NCBI GenBank assembly: GCA_021784205.1
Contig: JAJXTB010000017.1
Span: 1-30,484 of the forward strand
Length of the DNA stretch: 30,484 nucleotides
Direction of reading: 5' to 3'
DNA from: Actinomycetes bacterium
GTDB lineage: Bacteria > Actinomycetota > Acidimicrobiia > Acidimicrobiales > RAAP-2
Shown: one piece after another, positions 24,354 to 30,484 of the stretch
Numbering within the stretch: position 1 is the first letter of the stretch
Layout: every line of letters begins with the position of its first letter
Position numbers and translations under genes: made by a program
The notes under the pieces: generated by a model
Seen by the model: only the letters and a program-made list of their open reading frames with translations
Database searches by the model: none
Told to the model about the DNA's origin: nothing

Positions 24354-25150
24354 CGCTCTCGCCACCAGGTGCCAAAGACAACCCGGGCGTAGCGAAAGCC
24401 GAAGAGCCAGTTGGCGCCCTTCTTGGTCGTGCCCGACTGGCGCGGGTGCCACACGGTAGGCACCTCCGCGGCCCGCCACCCGCGCTTGAGACAGGTAATG
24501 AGCAGTTCGGCGGTCTGGTACTGCTCTTGTGTCAGGCGGTCGATGACGTCGGCGAGCATCGTCACACGCAGCGCGCGATAGCCGGTCGAGGTGTCGGTGA
24601 GGTGTGCGCCGGTCATGCGGTTCATGATGAACGAGAAGGTCAGCACCCCAAGCTTGCGAAACTTGTCGGACGTGCGGTCCTGGCCCAGACGGCGACTGGC
24701 GACCACGAAGTCGGCCTGGTCGTTCAAGAGGGGCGCCAGCACGTCGGGGATCTCGGCGGGGTCGTTCTGACCGTCGGCGTCGAGTGTCACGACGTACTTC
24801 ACGTTGTGATCGATGCAGTAGCGATAGGTCACCTGCAACGCCACGCCGTGTCCCAGGTTCACCGGGAACTCAATGACGACCGCATTGGGGAAGCTGCGCG
24901 CGATTTCGGCGGTCTTGTCCTCGCCGCCGTCGACCACGACGAGGATCGTGTAGGGCTCGCCGTTGATGGTCTCGGGCATCGCCTCTAAGACGGCGCCGAT
25001 GTTGCCCTCCTCTTCGTAGGCGCAGATCGAAGCAACGATCGGCTGCGGCTGGTAACCCGGACGCTCGGCCTCGAGCTGGGCCATGGCCTGCTCGATGGCG
25101 TAGTGGCGCAATTTGCTGAGGCGGCGCTTCTCGAGGTCGTGGCTGGCCAT
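24350..25150 (-). CDS. family 2 glycosyltransferase, dolichol-phosphate mannosyltransferase-like
   Basis: A 266-residue GT2 enzyme with the GT-A fold. PIVASICAYEEEGNIGAVLEAM (37-58) is the nucleotide-binding start, VVVDGGEDKT (71-80) follows, and LDADGQNDP with D124 and D126 is the DxD-type metal site. ASRR and STGYRALR are typical of polyprenyl-phosphate glycosyl transferases. No C-terminal membrane helices are seen. It follows the HD-domain gene by 7 bp in one operon, with AAGGA overlapping that gene's stop. The frame is open upstream to 25240, but this ribosome site fixes ATG 25150. Donor and acceptor are unknown; GDP-mannose or UDP-glucose to a lipid carrier is a fair guess. Confidence 0.9.
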   Translation of the reverse strand: MASHDLEKRRLSKLRHYAIEQAMAQLEAERPGYQPQPIVASICAYEEEGNIGAVLEAMPETINGEPYTILVVVDGGEDKTAEIARSFPNAVVIEFPVNLGHGVALQVTYRYCIDHNVKYVVTLDADGQNDPAEIPDVLAPLLNDQADFVVASRRLGQDRTSDKFRKLGVLTFSFIMNRMTGAHLTDTSTGYRALRVTMLADVIDRLTQEQYQTAELLITCLKRGWRAAEVPTVWHPRQSGTTKKGANWLFGFRYARVVFGTWWRER

Positions 25151-25157
25151 GGTGTCC

Positions 25158-25703
25158 TTAGAGTGAGTGGGCTTGGGCGAAGACGCGATGAACCATCGGC
25201 TCGAAGTGTTCGAGGAGCTCGTGGTCGTAGTCGGGGTCAAAGGACGTCTGGTCCCAGGAATCGGCGAAGCGCTCGGCCAACTCGTACCATGGCTGATCGC
25301 GGTGTTGTTCGCGCAGGTTGGGATCCATCCCCAGGTACTCGTAGTAGTAGCGGCCCTGGAAGTCCTGATGGTAGGCGATCATCGCGTAGACCTCGTCGCG
25401 CACGTAGGGACGCAGGATCTCCGCGGCGATACGCGGGTGGTTGGGCACCGAGATCAGCTTGCCGACGTCGTGGAGCAGCGAGGCGACCACCACCTGTTCG
25501 TCCGCGCCGTCGCGCTCGGCCCGCGTGGCAGTCTGCAGCGCGTGCACCATCTGATCGACGCTGAATCCGTCGGTGACGCTCGAGAGGCCCCGGACCATGT
25601 CCAAAAGCTGGCGCGCCACGCGCGGCTGAGCGGAGATCGTCTCCTCGACGATGGCCATCCACTGCTCACGCGTGGAGACGTCCATGCTCGGGAAGGAATT
25701 CAC
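25158..25703 (-). CDS. HD-domain protein, possible PhnZ/MIOX-like diiron oxygenase relative
   Basis: A 181-residue soluble HD-superfamily protein. Candidate metal ligands are H54, H78-D79 (LLHDVGK), H89, H112 and D151 or D156. The H54 to H78 spacing and the final segment RFADSWDQTSFDPDYDHELLEHFEPMVHRVF recall the PhnZ-type mixed-valence diiron oxygenases more than nucleotide phosphohydrolases, but this is an impression from motifs. The GTG at 25703 follows TATACT by exactly 6 nt, a strong leaderless signal; an ATG seven codons in (at 25685) is the alternative. It is cotranscribed with the GT2 gene, which suggests a role linked to glycan or lipid carrier chemistry, unproven. Confidence 0.8.
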   Translation of the reverse strand: MNSFPSMDVSTREQWMAIVEETISAQPRVARQLLDMVRGLSSVTDGFSVDQMVHALQTATRAERDGADEQVVVASLLHDVGKLISVPNHPRIAAEILRPYVRDEVYAMIAYHQDFQGRYYYEYLGMDPNLREQHRDQPWYELAERFADSWDQTSFDPDYDHELLEHFEPMVHRVFAQAHSL

Positions 25704-25709
25704 ATGGAG

Positions 25710-25715
25710 AGTATA
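25710..25715 (-). promoter_or_regulatory. -10 hexamer TATACT, leaderless start of HD-domain gene
   Basis: Minus strand TATACT, CTCCAT, GTG: exactly 6 nt. TATACT is the closest to the sigma-70 consensus of all leaderless candidates here. Confidence 0.6.
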
Positions 25716-25739
25716 CCGGTGGGGCCCTCCCCGTCAGGA

Positions 25740-26777
25740 TTAACGGCTGATGGCCGAGAGAACCTGGGCCGCGGTGAACTCACGGTCGGCCGCGGCGTCG
25801 AAGCTCGAGCGCGTCGGTGCGGCCAGGCACACGTCGAGCAGGGCCGCGAGGGTGCGCAGGGTCTCGCGAAGCTCGGGCGGGGGAGGGAAGTACTCGTCCT
25901 CGACAGTGGCCGTGCGCACGCTCACGCCGTCGCGGGGATTGAGGGCGTCGAGGACCTCGTTGACCAGTGATTCGGGCGCGGAGGCCCCGGCGGTCACTGC
26001 AACGACGCCCTCGAGGTCGTCGGGCAGGTCGCGCACGCCGTTGACGCGAAAGACCCGCGACGCCCCACTGGTGCGGGCCACGGTGGCCAGGGCGACCGTG
26101 TTCGAGGAGTTGGCTGAGCCGATGACGATGACGGCGTCGGCCTCGGCCGCGATCGCGCGCAGCGCCGCCTGGCGATTGGTGGTGGCGAAGCACAGGTCGC
26201 TGCGATTCGGCATCCAGATATCGGGAAAGACCTCCTGGGCGTGGTCGCGCAGGTCCTGCCACTCGTCCAGACTCAGCGTCGTCTGGCTGAGGAGCGCCAC
26301 AGGGCCCTCGAGCCCGGCCAGGCGGTCGATGTCGGCGATGGTCTCGATCAGGTGCACCGAGTCGGGGGCGACCGCCATGGTGCCCACGGCCTCCTCGTGG
26401 CCCTCGTGGCCGACGTAGAGGATGGTGTAGCCCTTGCGCGCGCGCACCTTGAGCTCGTGGTGGACCTTGGTCACCAGGGGGCACACGGCGTCGATGACGG
26501 TGCCGCCGCCGCGGCGCGCGGCCTCGATGACCTGGGGGGGCGAGCCGTGGGCCGAGAGCATGACCGGCGCCCCGCGCGGCACGTCGGCGACGTCATTGAC
26601 GAAGACGACCCCGAGGGAGGTGAAGTGATTGACGACGAACTGGTTGTGGACGATCTCGTGGTAGCAGTACACCGGGGCTTCGAAGATCCGCGTCATCCAG
26701 TCCAGGGCCTTGATGGCCTTCTCGACGCCGGCGCAGAACCCTCTTGGAGCGGCCAGAACAACCTTGTCCACACTCAC
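25740..26777 (-). CDS. ispH: 4-hydroxy-3-methylbut-2-enyl diphosphate reductase
   Basis: A 345-residue iron-sulfur enzyme for the last step of the MEP isoprenoid pathway, giving IPP and DMAPP. The three cluster cysteines are C15 (RGFCAGVEKA), C99 (DAVCPLVTKVHHE) and C196 (DLCFATTNRQ). Substrate-binding H44 (HEIVHN), H77 (SAHGSPP) and the catalytic Glu in GHEGHEEAVG are present. It starts at GTG 26777, 6 nt after TAGGCT on the minus strand. It is divergent from the DUF512 radical-SAM gene with 46 bp between start codons. The C-terminal 40 residues after the core are variable. Confidence 0.96.
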   Translation of the reverse strand: MSVDKVVLAAPRGFCAGVEKAIKALDWMTRIFEAPVYCYHEIVHNQFVVNHFTSLGVVFVNDVADVPRGAPVMLSAHGSPPQVIEAARRGGGTVIDAVCPLVTKVHHELKVRARKGYTILYVGHEGHEEAVGTMAVAPDSVHLIETIADIDRLAGLEGPVALLSQTTLSLDEWQDLRDHAQEVFPDIWMPNRSDLCFATTNRQAALRAIAAEADAVIVIGSANSSNTVALATVARTSGASRVFRVNGVRDLPDDLEGVVAVTAGASAPESLVNEVLDALNPRDGVSVRTATVEDEYFPPPPELRETLRTLAALLDVCLAAPTRSSFDAAADREFTAAQVLSAISR

Positions 26778-26783
26778 GAAGCC

Positions 26784-26789
26784 AGCCTA
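26784..26789 (-). promoter_or_regulatory. -10 hexamer TAGGCT, leaderless start of ispH
   Basis: Minus strand TAGGCT, GGCTTC, GTG: exactly 6 nt. The identical hexamer faces the other way at 26812-26817. Confidence 0.6.
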
Positions 26790-26811
26790 GTGAGGAGACG
26801 TCGCGCGCCAT

Positions 26812-26817
26812 TAGGCT
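26812..26817 (+). promoter_or_regulatory. -10 hexamer TAGGCT, leaderless start of DUF512 gene
   Basis: TAGGCT, GGCGGG, GTG: exactly 6 nt. It forms an inverted pair with the ispH -10 box, 22 bp apart. Confidence 0.6.
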
Positions 26818-26823
26818 GGCGGG

Positions 26824-28197
26824 GTGTCGGGCGCCCGCATTTCCTCGATTTCCTTTGACTCGCCCGCCGCGAGCGTGGATCTGGCCGTCGGTGACGAGCT
26901 CGTCAGCATCAACGGCCGCGAGCCGACCGACATCATCGAATACCAGCAGCTGGTCGACGGTGAGCGTGTCGTGCTGCTCGTCAAGCGCGAGGGGAGCGAT
27001 CTGGCCCGCAAGGTCGTCATCGAAAAGGACGCCGGGGCGCCCCTGGGCCTGTCGATCGACTCGGCGGTCTTTGACCGGATCCGCACGTGCGACAACCACT
27101 GCACGTTCTGCTTCATCTACCAGCTACCCAAGGGCCTTCGTCGCTCGCTCTACGTGAAGGACGACGACTTTCGCCTCTCCTTCCTCTACGGCAATTACAC
27201 AACGCTGACGCGCTTTACCGAGTTCGACCTCGAGCGCGTGATCGAGGAGCGGTTGTCGCCGCTCTACGTGTCGATCCACACCACCAATCCCGGGCTGCGC
27301 GCCGAGATGTTGCGCAACCCGCGCGGGGCCACGAGCCTGCGCTGGCTACGCGAACTGCTCAACGCGGGCATCGAGGTCCACGGCCAGGTCGTGCTGTGTC
27401 CGGGCGTGAACGACGGTGCCGAGCTTGAGCGCACCCTCGACGACGTCGTGACGACGTACCCCGGGCTGGCCTCGCTGGCGCTGGTGCCGGTGGGAGTGAG
27501 CGACTTCTCTCTCGAAGAGTCGATGCGTCCGCACACCCGCGACGAGGCGGTCGTCGTGGTCGGCCTCGCCGAGCGCTACCACGACCTGGTGCGCGAGATG
27601 GGCCTTGCCGTTTCTATCAATGCGAGCGACGAGTTCTACCTGGTCGCCGGGATCGACCCGCGCGAGCCCTCCTACTTCGACTCCCTGGACCAGGCCGAGA
27701 ACGGCATCGGCCTGGTGGCGGCGTTTCGCCAGAGCTTCCTCGACGAGGTTGTCATGGACACGCTGGGCACGGGATTCTTCCAGAGCGTCGACGGCGCGCC
27801 GGCATGGGGATACCGCGCGGCGCGCGGGTCCTGCGCGGGTGATGGAGGCGAGTCGGTGACGATCGTCACCGGCGAGTACGCCGCGCCGATCCTGCGCGAT
27901 CTGCTCGATACGGTGGGCTACTCCCACGTCGAGGTGCGCCCCGTGGCTAACCAGTACTTCGGCGGCAACATCAAGGTGGCCGGTCTTCTGACCGGAGCGG
28001 ACCTGACAAGGGCCCTGGGCGAGATGACCCTCGACACCACGGTCCTGATCCCTGACGTGTGCGTGAACGAGGGGCGCTTCCTCGACGGGCTGACCCTCGA
28101 GGACCTGCCCCGTCGCGTGCGCACGGTGCCAACCACGGGCCTCGACTTGCGTCGCGTGCTCGAGGAGATCTCGTCCCCGGTCATGGCAGCACGATGA
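26824..28197 (+). CDS. PDZ / radical-SAM-like DUF512 protein
   Basis: A 457-residue protein of the DUF512 family. An N-terminal PDZ-like segment (VDLAVGDELVSINGREPTDIIEYQQL, about 18-43) precedes a radical-SAM-type cluster motif C89-x3-C93-x2-C96 (RTCDNHCTFCFIYQLPKGLRRSLYVKDDDFRLSFLYGN). A TIM-barrel-like part (HTTNPGLRAEMLRNP, VVLCPGVNDG) follows, then the DUF512 domain with ANQYFGGNIKVAGLLTG and a C-terminal LEDLP segment. The reaction is unknown; the gene is often found next to der in Gram-positive bacteria and Actinobacteria. It starts at GTG 26824 by homology and the TAGGCT element. Its TGA overlaps the der ATG, so it is coupled to a ribosome-assembly GTPase, hinting at an RNA or translation-linked role. 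Confidence 0.9.
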   Translation: MSGARISSISFDSPAASVDLAVGDELVSINGREPTDIIEYQQLVDGERVVLLVKREGSDLARKVVIEKDAGAPLGLSIDSAVFDRIRTCDNHCTFCFIYQLPKGLRRSLYVKDDDFRLSFLYGNYTTLTRFTEFDLERVIEERLSPLYVSIHTTNPGLRAEMLRNPRGATSLRWLRELLNAGIEVHGQVVLCPGVNDGAELERTLDDVVTTYPGLASLALVPVGVSDFSLEESMRPHTRDEAVVVVGLAERYHDLVREMGLAVSINASDEFYLVAGIDPREPSYFDSLDQAENGIGLVAAFRQSFLDEVVMDTLGTGFFQSVDGAPAWGYRAARGSCAGDGGESVTIVTGEYAAPILRDLLDTVGYSHVEVRPVANQYFGGNIKVAGLLTGADLTRALGEMTLDTTVLIPDVCVNEGRFLDGLTLEDLPRRVRTVPTTGLDLRRVLEEISSPVMAAR

Positions 28198-29492
28198 AGC
28201 GCAAGCAGGTCGTCATCGTGGGCCGGCCCAACGTCGGCAAGAGCTCGCTGGTCAACCGCCTGGCGGGACGGCGAGTCGCGGTGGTTGAAGAGCATCGCGG
28301 CGTGACTCGTGACCGCAAGAGCGTCGAGGTCGAGTGGCGCGGGATCACCTTCGACGTCATCGACACGGGAGGCTGGACGACCAGTGGTGATGACCTTCAG
28401 TCCAAGGTCTCTCAGCAGGCCGAGACCGCGCTCGCCGCGGCAGACCTGGTGATCCTGGTCGTCGACGTGACGACCGGCGTCGTCGACGAGGACCTGCAGG
28501 CGGCGCGCTGGGCCCTGCGCAGCGGTCGACCGATCCTGCTCGTCGCCAACAAAGTCGACGACGCGAACCACGACGCCCAGAGTTGGGAGTTCCTCCAGTT
28601 GGGCGTGGGCGAGCCGTTCACGATCAGCGCCCTGCACGGGCGCGGTGCGGGCGACCTGCTCGACGCCATCGTGGACCGCCTGATCCTGGCCGACGAGGCC
28701 GACGAGACCCCTTTGGAGGAGCCCGACGACGGCGCGTTGCGCGTGGCGATCGTCGGCCGGCCCAACGTGGGCAAGTCCACCCTCTTCAATCAGCTCATCG
28801 GCGAGGAGCGTTCGGTGGTCCACGACATGCCGGGCACCACGCGCGACGCCATCGACACCGTCGTGGAGACCAACCAAGGGCTGATCCGCTTTATCGACAC
28901 CGCAGGCATGCGCCGGCGCGCCAAGACCGAGGCGGGCTTGGAGACCTACGCGGTCCTGCGCAGCCTCGAAGCGCTCGACCGCGCCGACATCGCGGTGCTG
29001 GTCATCGACGCGACCATCGGCGTGACCGGCCAGGACCAGCGCCTGGCAGAGCGCATCGCCGGCGCGGGGTGCCCGGCGATCGTGGTTCTCAACAAATGGG
29101 AGCTGATCCCCACCGAGGAGCGCCCCCAGGTCCTCGCCAGGCTCGGTGACCGTCTCGCGTTTCTCGGCAGCGCCCCGGTCATCAAGACCACGGCCATTTC
29201 CGGGCGCGGCGTGCACAAGCTGCTGCCGGCCCTCGGCGAGGCCGCCGCGGACTACGCGACTCGTGTGCCCACTGGCGTACTCAATCGCGCGATCCGCGAC
29301 CTGCAGATCAAGCAGCCCGCGCCCACCGGCAAGATCCGTTACGCCGTTCAGGGGGCGAGCGAGCCACCGACCTTCACGCTCTTCGTCTCGGGACGGCTGC
29401 CGGCCACCTACCTTCGCTATGTGGAGCGCAGCCTGCGCGAGCGCTTCGAGCTGGGTTCGACGCCACTGAAGGTGCGAGTCAGGATCGACTAG
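28194..29492 (+). CDS. der: ribosome biogenesis GTPase Der (EngA)
   Basis: A 432-residue tandem GTPase required for 50S subunit maturation. The first G domain has GRPNVGKSS (10-18), DTGG and NKVD; the second has GRPNVGKST (about 188-196), DTAGMRRR and NKWE. A C-terminal KH-like domain (about 350-432, VPTGVLNRAIRDLQIKQPAP...GSTPLKVRVR) binds rRNA. The ATG at 28194 overlaps the DUF512 stop (ATGA); the long fused N-terminus seen in mycobacterial EngA is absent. The 60-aa zinc-ribbon gene begins on its stop codon. Confidence 0.97.
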   Translation: MKRKQVVIVGRPNVGKSSLVNRLAGRRVAVVEEHRGVTRDRKSVEVEWRGITFDVIDTGGWTTSGDDLQSKVSQQAETALAAADLVILVVDVTTGVVDEDLQAARWALRSGRPILLVANKVDDANHDAQSWEFLQLGVGEPFTISALHGRGAGDLLDAIVDRLILADEADETPLEEPDDGALRVAIVGRPNVGKSTLFNQLIGEERSVVHDMPGTTRDAIDTVVETNQGLIRFIDTAGMRRRAKTEAGLETYAVLRSLEALDRADIAVLVIDATIGVTGQDQRLAERIAGAGCPAIVVLNKWELIPTEERPQVLARLGDRLAFLGSAPVIKTTAISGRGVHKLLPALGEAAADYATRVPTGVLNRAIRDLQIKQPAPTGKIRYAVQGASEPPTFTLFVSGRLPATYLRYVERSLRERFELGSTPLKVRVRID

Positions 29493-29674
29493 TGGCCTCG
29501 TGGTGTGAGAACTGTGACCGGCCCGTCGAGGGCGACACGTGCGACGTGTGTGGTCAGAGCGTCACTGAGCCGGCACGCGAGCCGATGCCCTGGCGGTGGC
29601 GGTTTTTCATCGTGGTGACGATCATCTACTTGATCTGGCGCCTCTACCAGTTAATTTCGTGGCTGACCCACTAG
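29492..29674 (+). CDS. 60-aa zinc-ribbon, single-TM protein, unknown
   Basis: The protein starts MASWCENCDRPVEGDTCDVCGQSV, with two C-x2-C pairs (C5/C8 and C17/C20) forming a rubredoxin-like zinc ribbon. A Pro-rich linker follows, then one membrane helix (about 38-57, WRFFIVVTIIYLIWRLYQLISWL). The GTG at 29492 uses the last base of the der stop, indicating coupling with der. Such short ribbon-TM proteins are often missed by gene finders. No family name is recognised. A role in tethering or sensing at the membrane is possible but only inferred. Codon use and the clean motif make it a convincing gene. Confidence 0.78.
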   Translation: MASWCENCDRPVEGDTCDVCGQSVTEPAREPMPWRWRFFIVVTIIYLIWRLYQLISWLTH

Positions 29675-29680
29675 GAGGAG
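29673..29680 (+). promoter_or_regulatory. strong Shine-Dalgarno of gamma-CA gene
   Basis: AGGAGGAG ends 3 nt before the ATG at 29684 and overlaps the stop codon of the zinc-ribbon gene, so the two are likely cotranscribed. Confidence 0.7.
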
Positions 29681-29683
29681 ACC

Positions 29684-30199
29684 ATGCCGATCTATGCCCT
29701 GGGTGAGCGGGTACCCGCGGTGCACCCCGACGCTTTCGTCCACCCCGACGCCGTGGTGATCGGCGACGTGCGCATCGGGGCGCTTTCGTCGATCTGGCCG
29801 GGCGCGGTGCTGCGCGGCGACTACGGCACGATCATCGTGGGCGAACGTACGTCGATCCAGGACGGGACGATTGTGCACGCGGTCGAGGAGTTCCCGACGG
29901 TGGTGGGCAGCGACTGCGTGGTCGGCCATAACGCCCACCTCGAGGGATGCGTCATCCACGACGGCGCGCTCGTGGGCAGCTCCTCGGTCGTCCTACACCA
30001 CGCCGAGGTCCACACGGGCGCCACGGTGGCGGCCGGCGCGGTGGTGCGCAACCGCACCCTGGTGCCCGAGGGCGCCCTGGCGGTGGGCGTGCCTGCGACG
30101 ATCAAGGAAGGCGCAAGCGACCAGGCGGCCATCGCCGAGGGCGCGGCCCTGTACGTGGAGAACGGTCAGCGCTACAAGACCCAGCTGCGCGTTCTCTGA
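29684..30199 (+). CDS. gamma-carbonic-anhydrase-like hexapeptide-repeat protein
   Basis: A 171-residue left-handed beta-helix protein (hexapeptide repeats such as VVIGDV-RIGALSS-IWPGAVLRGD) ending with a C-terminal helix (SDQAAIAEGAALYVENGQRYK). RGD (44-46) and Q59-D60 fit gamma carbonic anhydrases and the YrdA/PaaY group. Zinc histidines would be H65 (GTIVHA) and H82 (VVGHNAHLEGC). The canonical third His, five residues after H82, is E87, with an extra His at 85. The zinc site is therefore altered and true carbonic anhydrase activity is uncertain. It lies 9 bp after the zinc-ribbon gene, behind a strong ribosome site. Confidence 0.88.
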   Translation: MPIYALGERVPAVHPDAFVHPDAVVIGDVRIGALSSIWPGAVLRGDYGTIIVGERTSIQDGTIVHAVEEFPTVVGSDCVVGHNAHLEGCVIHDGALVGSSSVVLHHAEVHTGATVAAGAVVRNRTLVPEGALAVGVPATIKEGASDQAAIAEGAALYVENGQRYKTQLRVL

Positions 30200-30214
30200 A
30201 CGACTCTCGGCGTG

Positions 30215-30484
30215 TCAGCGGGTCCGACGCCGCAGCGTGGCGGCCCCGCTCGCCAGAGCGACGACGACGAAGGCGAAGATGACCCCCGCGTCGAGGATCC
30301 ATCGTCCACCCGAAGACACGGGGTCACTGAGGTGGCGCGTGGCGTCGACGGCGTAGGACATCGGCAGCACGTCCGAGAGCCAGTGCAGCGCCGTGGGCAG
30401 CTGCTCGCGCGGCACGAAGAGTCCGCAGAGCAGCGTCTGGGGCAAGATGAAGGCGGGCATGAACTGCACCGCCTGGAACTCGGT
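30215..30484 (-). CDS. ABC-2 type transporter permease, C-terminal part
   Basis: The reverse strand is open from the right window edge to a TGA at 30215, giving the last 89 residues of a membrane protein. TEFQAVQFMPAFILPQTLLCGLFVPREQLPTALHWLSDVLPMSYAVDATRHL is the typical end of an ABC-2 permease (DrrB-like drug or polymer exporter): a membrane segment, an external loop with LP, and a final TM helix (about 60-80, WILDAGVIFAFVVVALASGAA) before a basic RRRTR tail. The ATPase partner would lie beyond the window. Substrate unknown. It converges on the gamma-CA gene with a 15-bp gap and no clear terminator. Confidence 0.85.
   Translation of the reverse strand, partial: TEFQAVQFMPAFILPQTLLCGLFVPREQLPTALHWLSDVLPMSYAVDATRHLSDPVSSGGRWILDAGVIFAFVVVALASGAATLRRRTR

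Noticed and set aside
27918..29216. 432-aa minus-strand ORF opposite der and the DUF512 gene
   Set aside because: Shadow frame with no motif; Der and DUF512 on the plus strand are unambiguous.

Overview
This is a GC-rich, gene-dense bacterial chromosome segment, almost certainly from an actinobacterium. The run nadK, recN, pyrG, NUDIX, xerD, scpA, scpB, rluB, cmk, der follows the order known from Mycobacterium and Streptomyces. An acid-protease-type sedolisin and the overall gene mix make a deep lineage such as Acidimicrobiia plausible, but this is inference. There is no rRNA, tRNA, CRISPR array, transposase or phage gene in the window.

Left part (1-11070) is accessory metabolism in short units on both strands. 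It holds a GNAT acetyltransferase cut by the window edge, an alpha/beta hydrolase, a structured 370-bp non-coding gap, a 101-aa unknown protein and an SDR dehydrogenase. These are followed by DUF2277 and DUF1905 proteins, a 2'-5' RNA ligase-like protein, a rhodanese behind a 24-bp perfect CsoR/CstR-type palindrome and a Dabb-domain protein. Then come a two-TM potassium channel with an RCK module, a small acidic secreted-type protein, a secreted sedolisin, an ECHDC3-like crotonase and a propionyl-CoA synthetase.

Central part (11118-24353) is the conserved core. It covers NADP supply (nadK), DNA repair (recN), CTP synthesis (pyrG), a NUDIX hydrolase and chromosome dimer resolution and segregation (xerD, scpA, scpB). 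It also has a site-2-type membrane protease, trpS on the opposite strand, rRNA pseudouridylation (rluB), an aromatic amino-acid block (aroH, tyrA, aroA), cmk and an acyltransferase. Starts overlap upstream stops at most junctions, which suggests translational coupling. parA, the usual neighbour of scpA, and steA/mctB between recN and pyrG are absent.

Right part (24350-30484) has an HD-domain protein and a GT2 glycosyltransferase in one minus-strand unit, and ispH divergent from a PDZ/radical-SAM DUF512 gene that leads into der. It ends with a 60-aa zinc-ribbon membrane protein, a gamma-carbonic-anhydrase-like protein and the C-terminus of an ABC-2 permease that leaves the window.

The most striking pattern is regulatory. 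Twelve genes have a TANNNT -10-like hexamer just upstream of the start codon, nine of them at exactly 6 nt, with no Shine-Dalgarno sequence between. This predicts leaderless mRNAs. The window is otherwise mostly ordinary housekeeping; the best leads for something undescribed are the hairpin-rich gap at 1622-1909, the small acidic protein at 6374-6589, the prodomain-less sedolisin and the CstR-type operator at the rhodanese.
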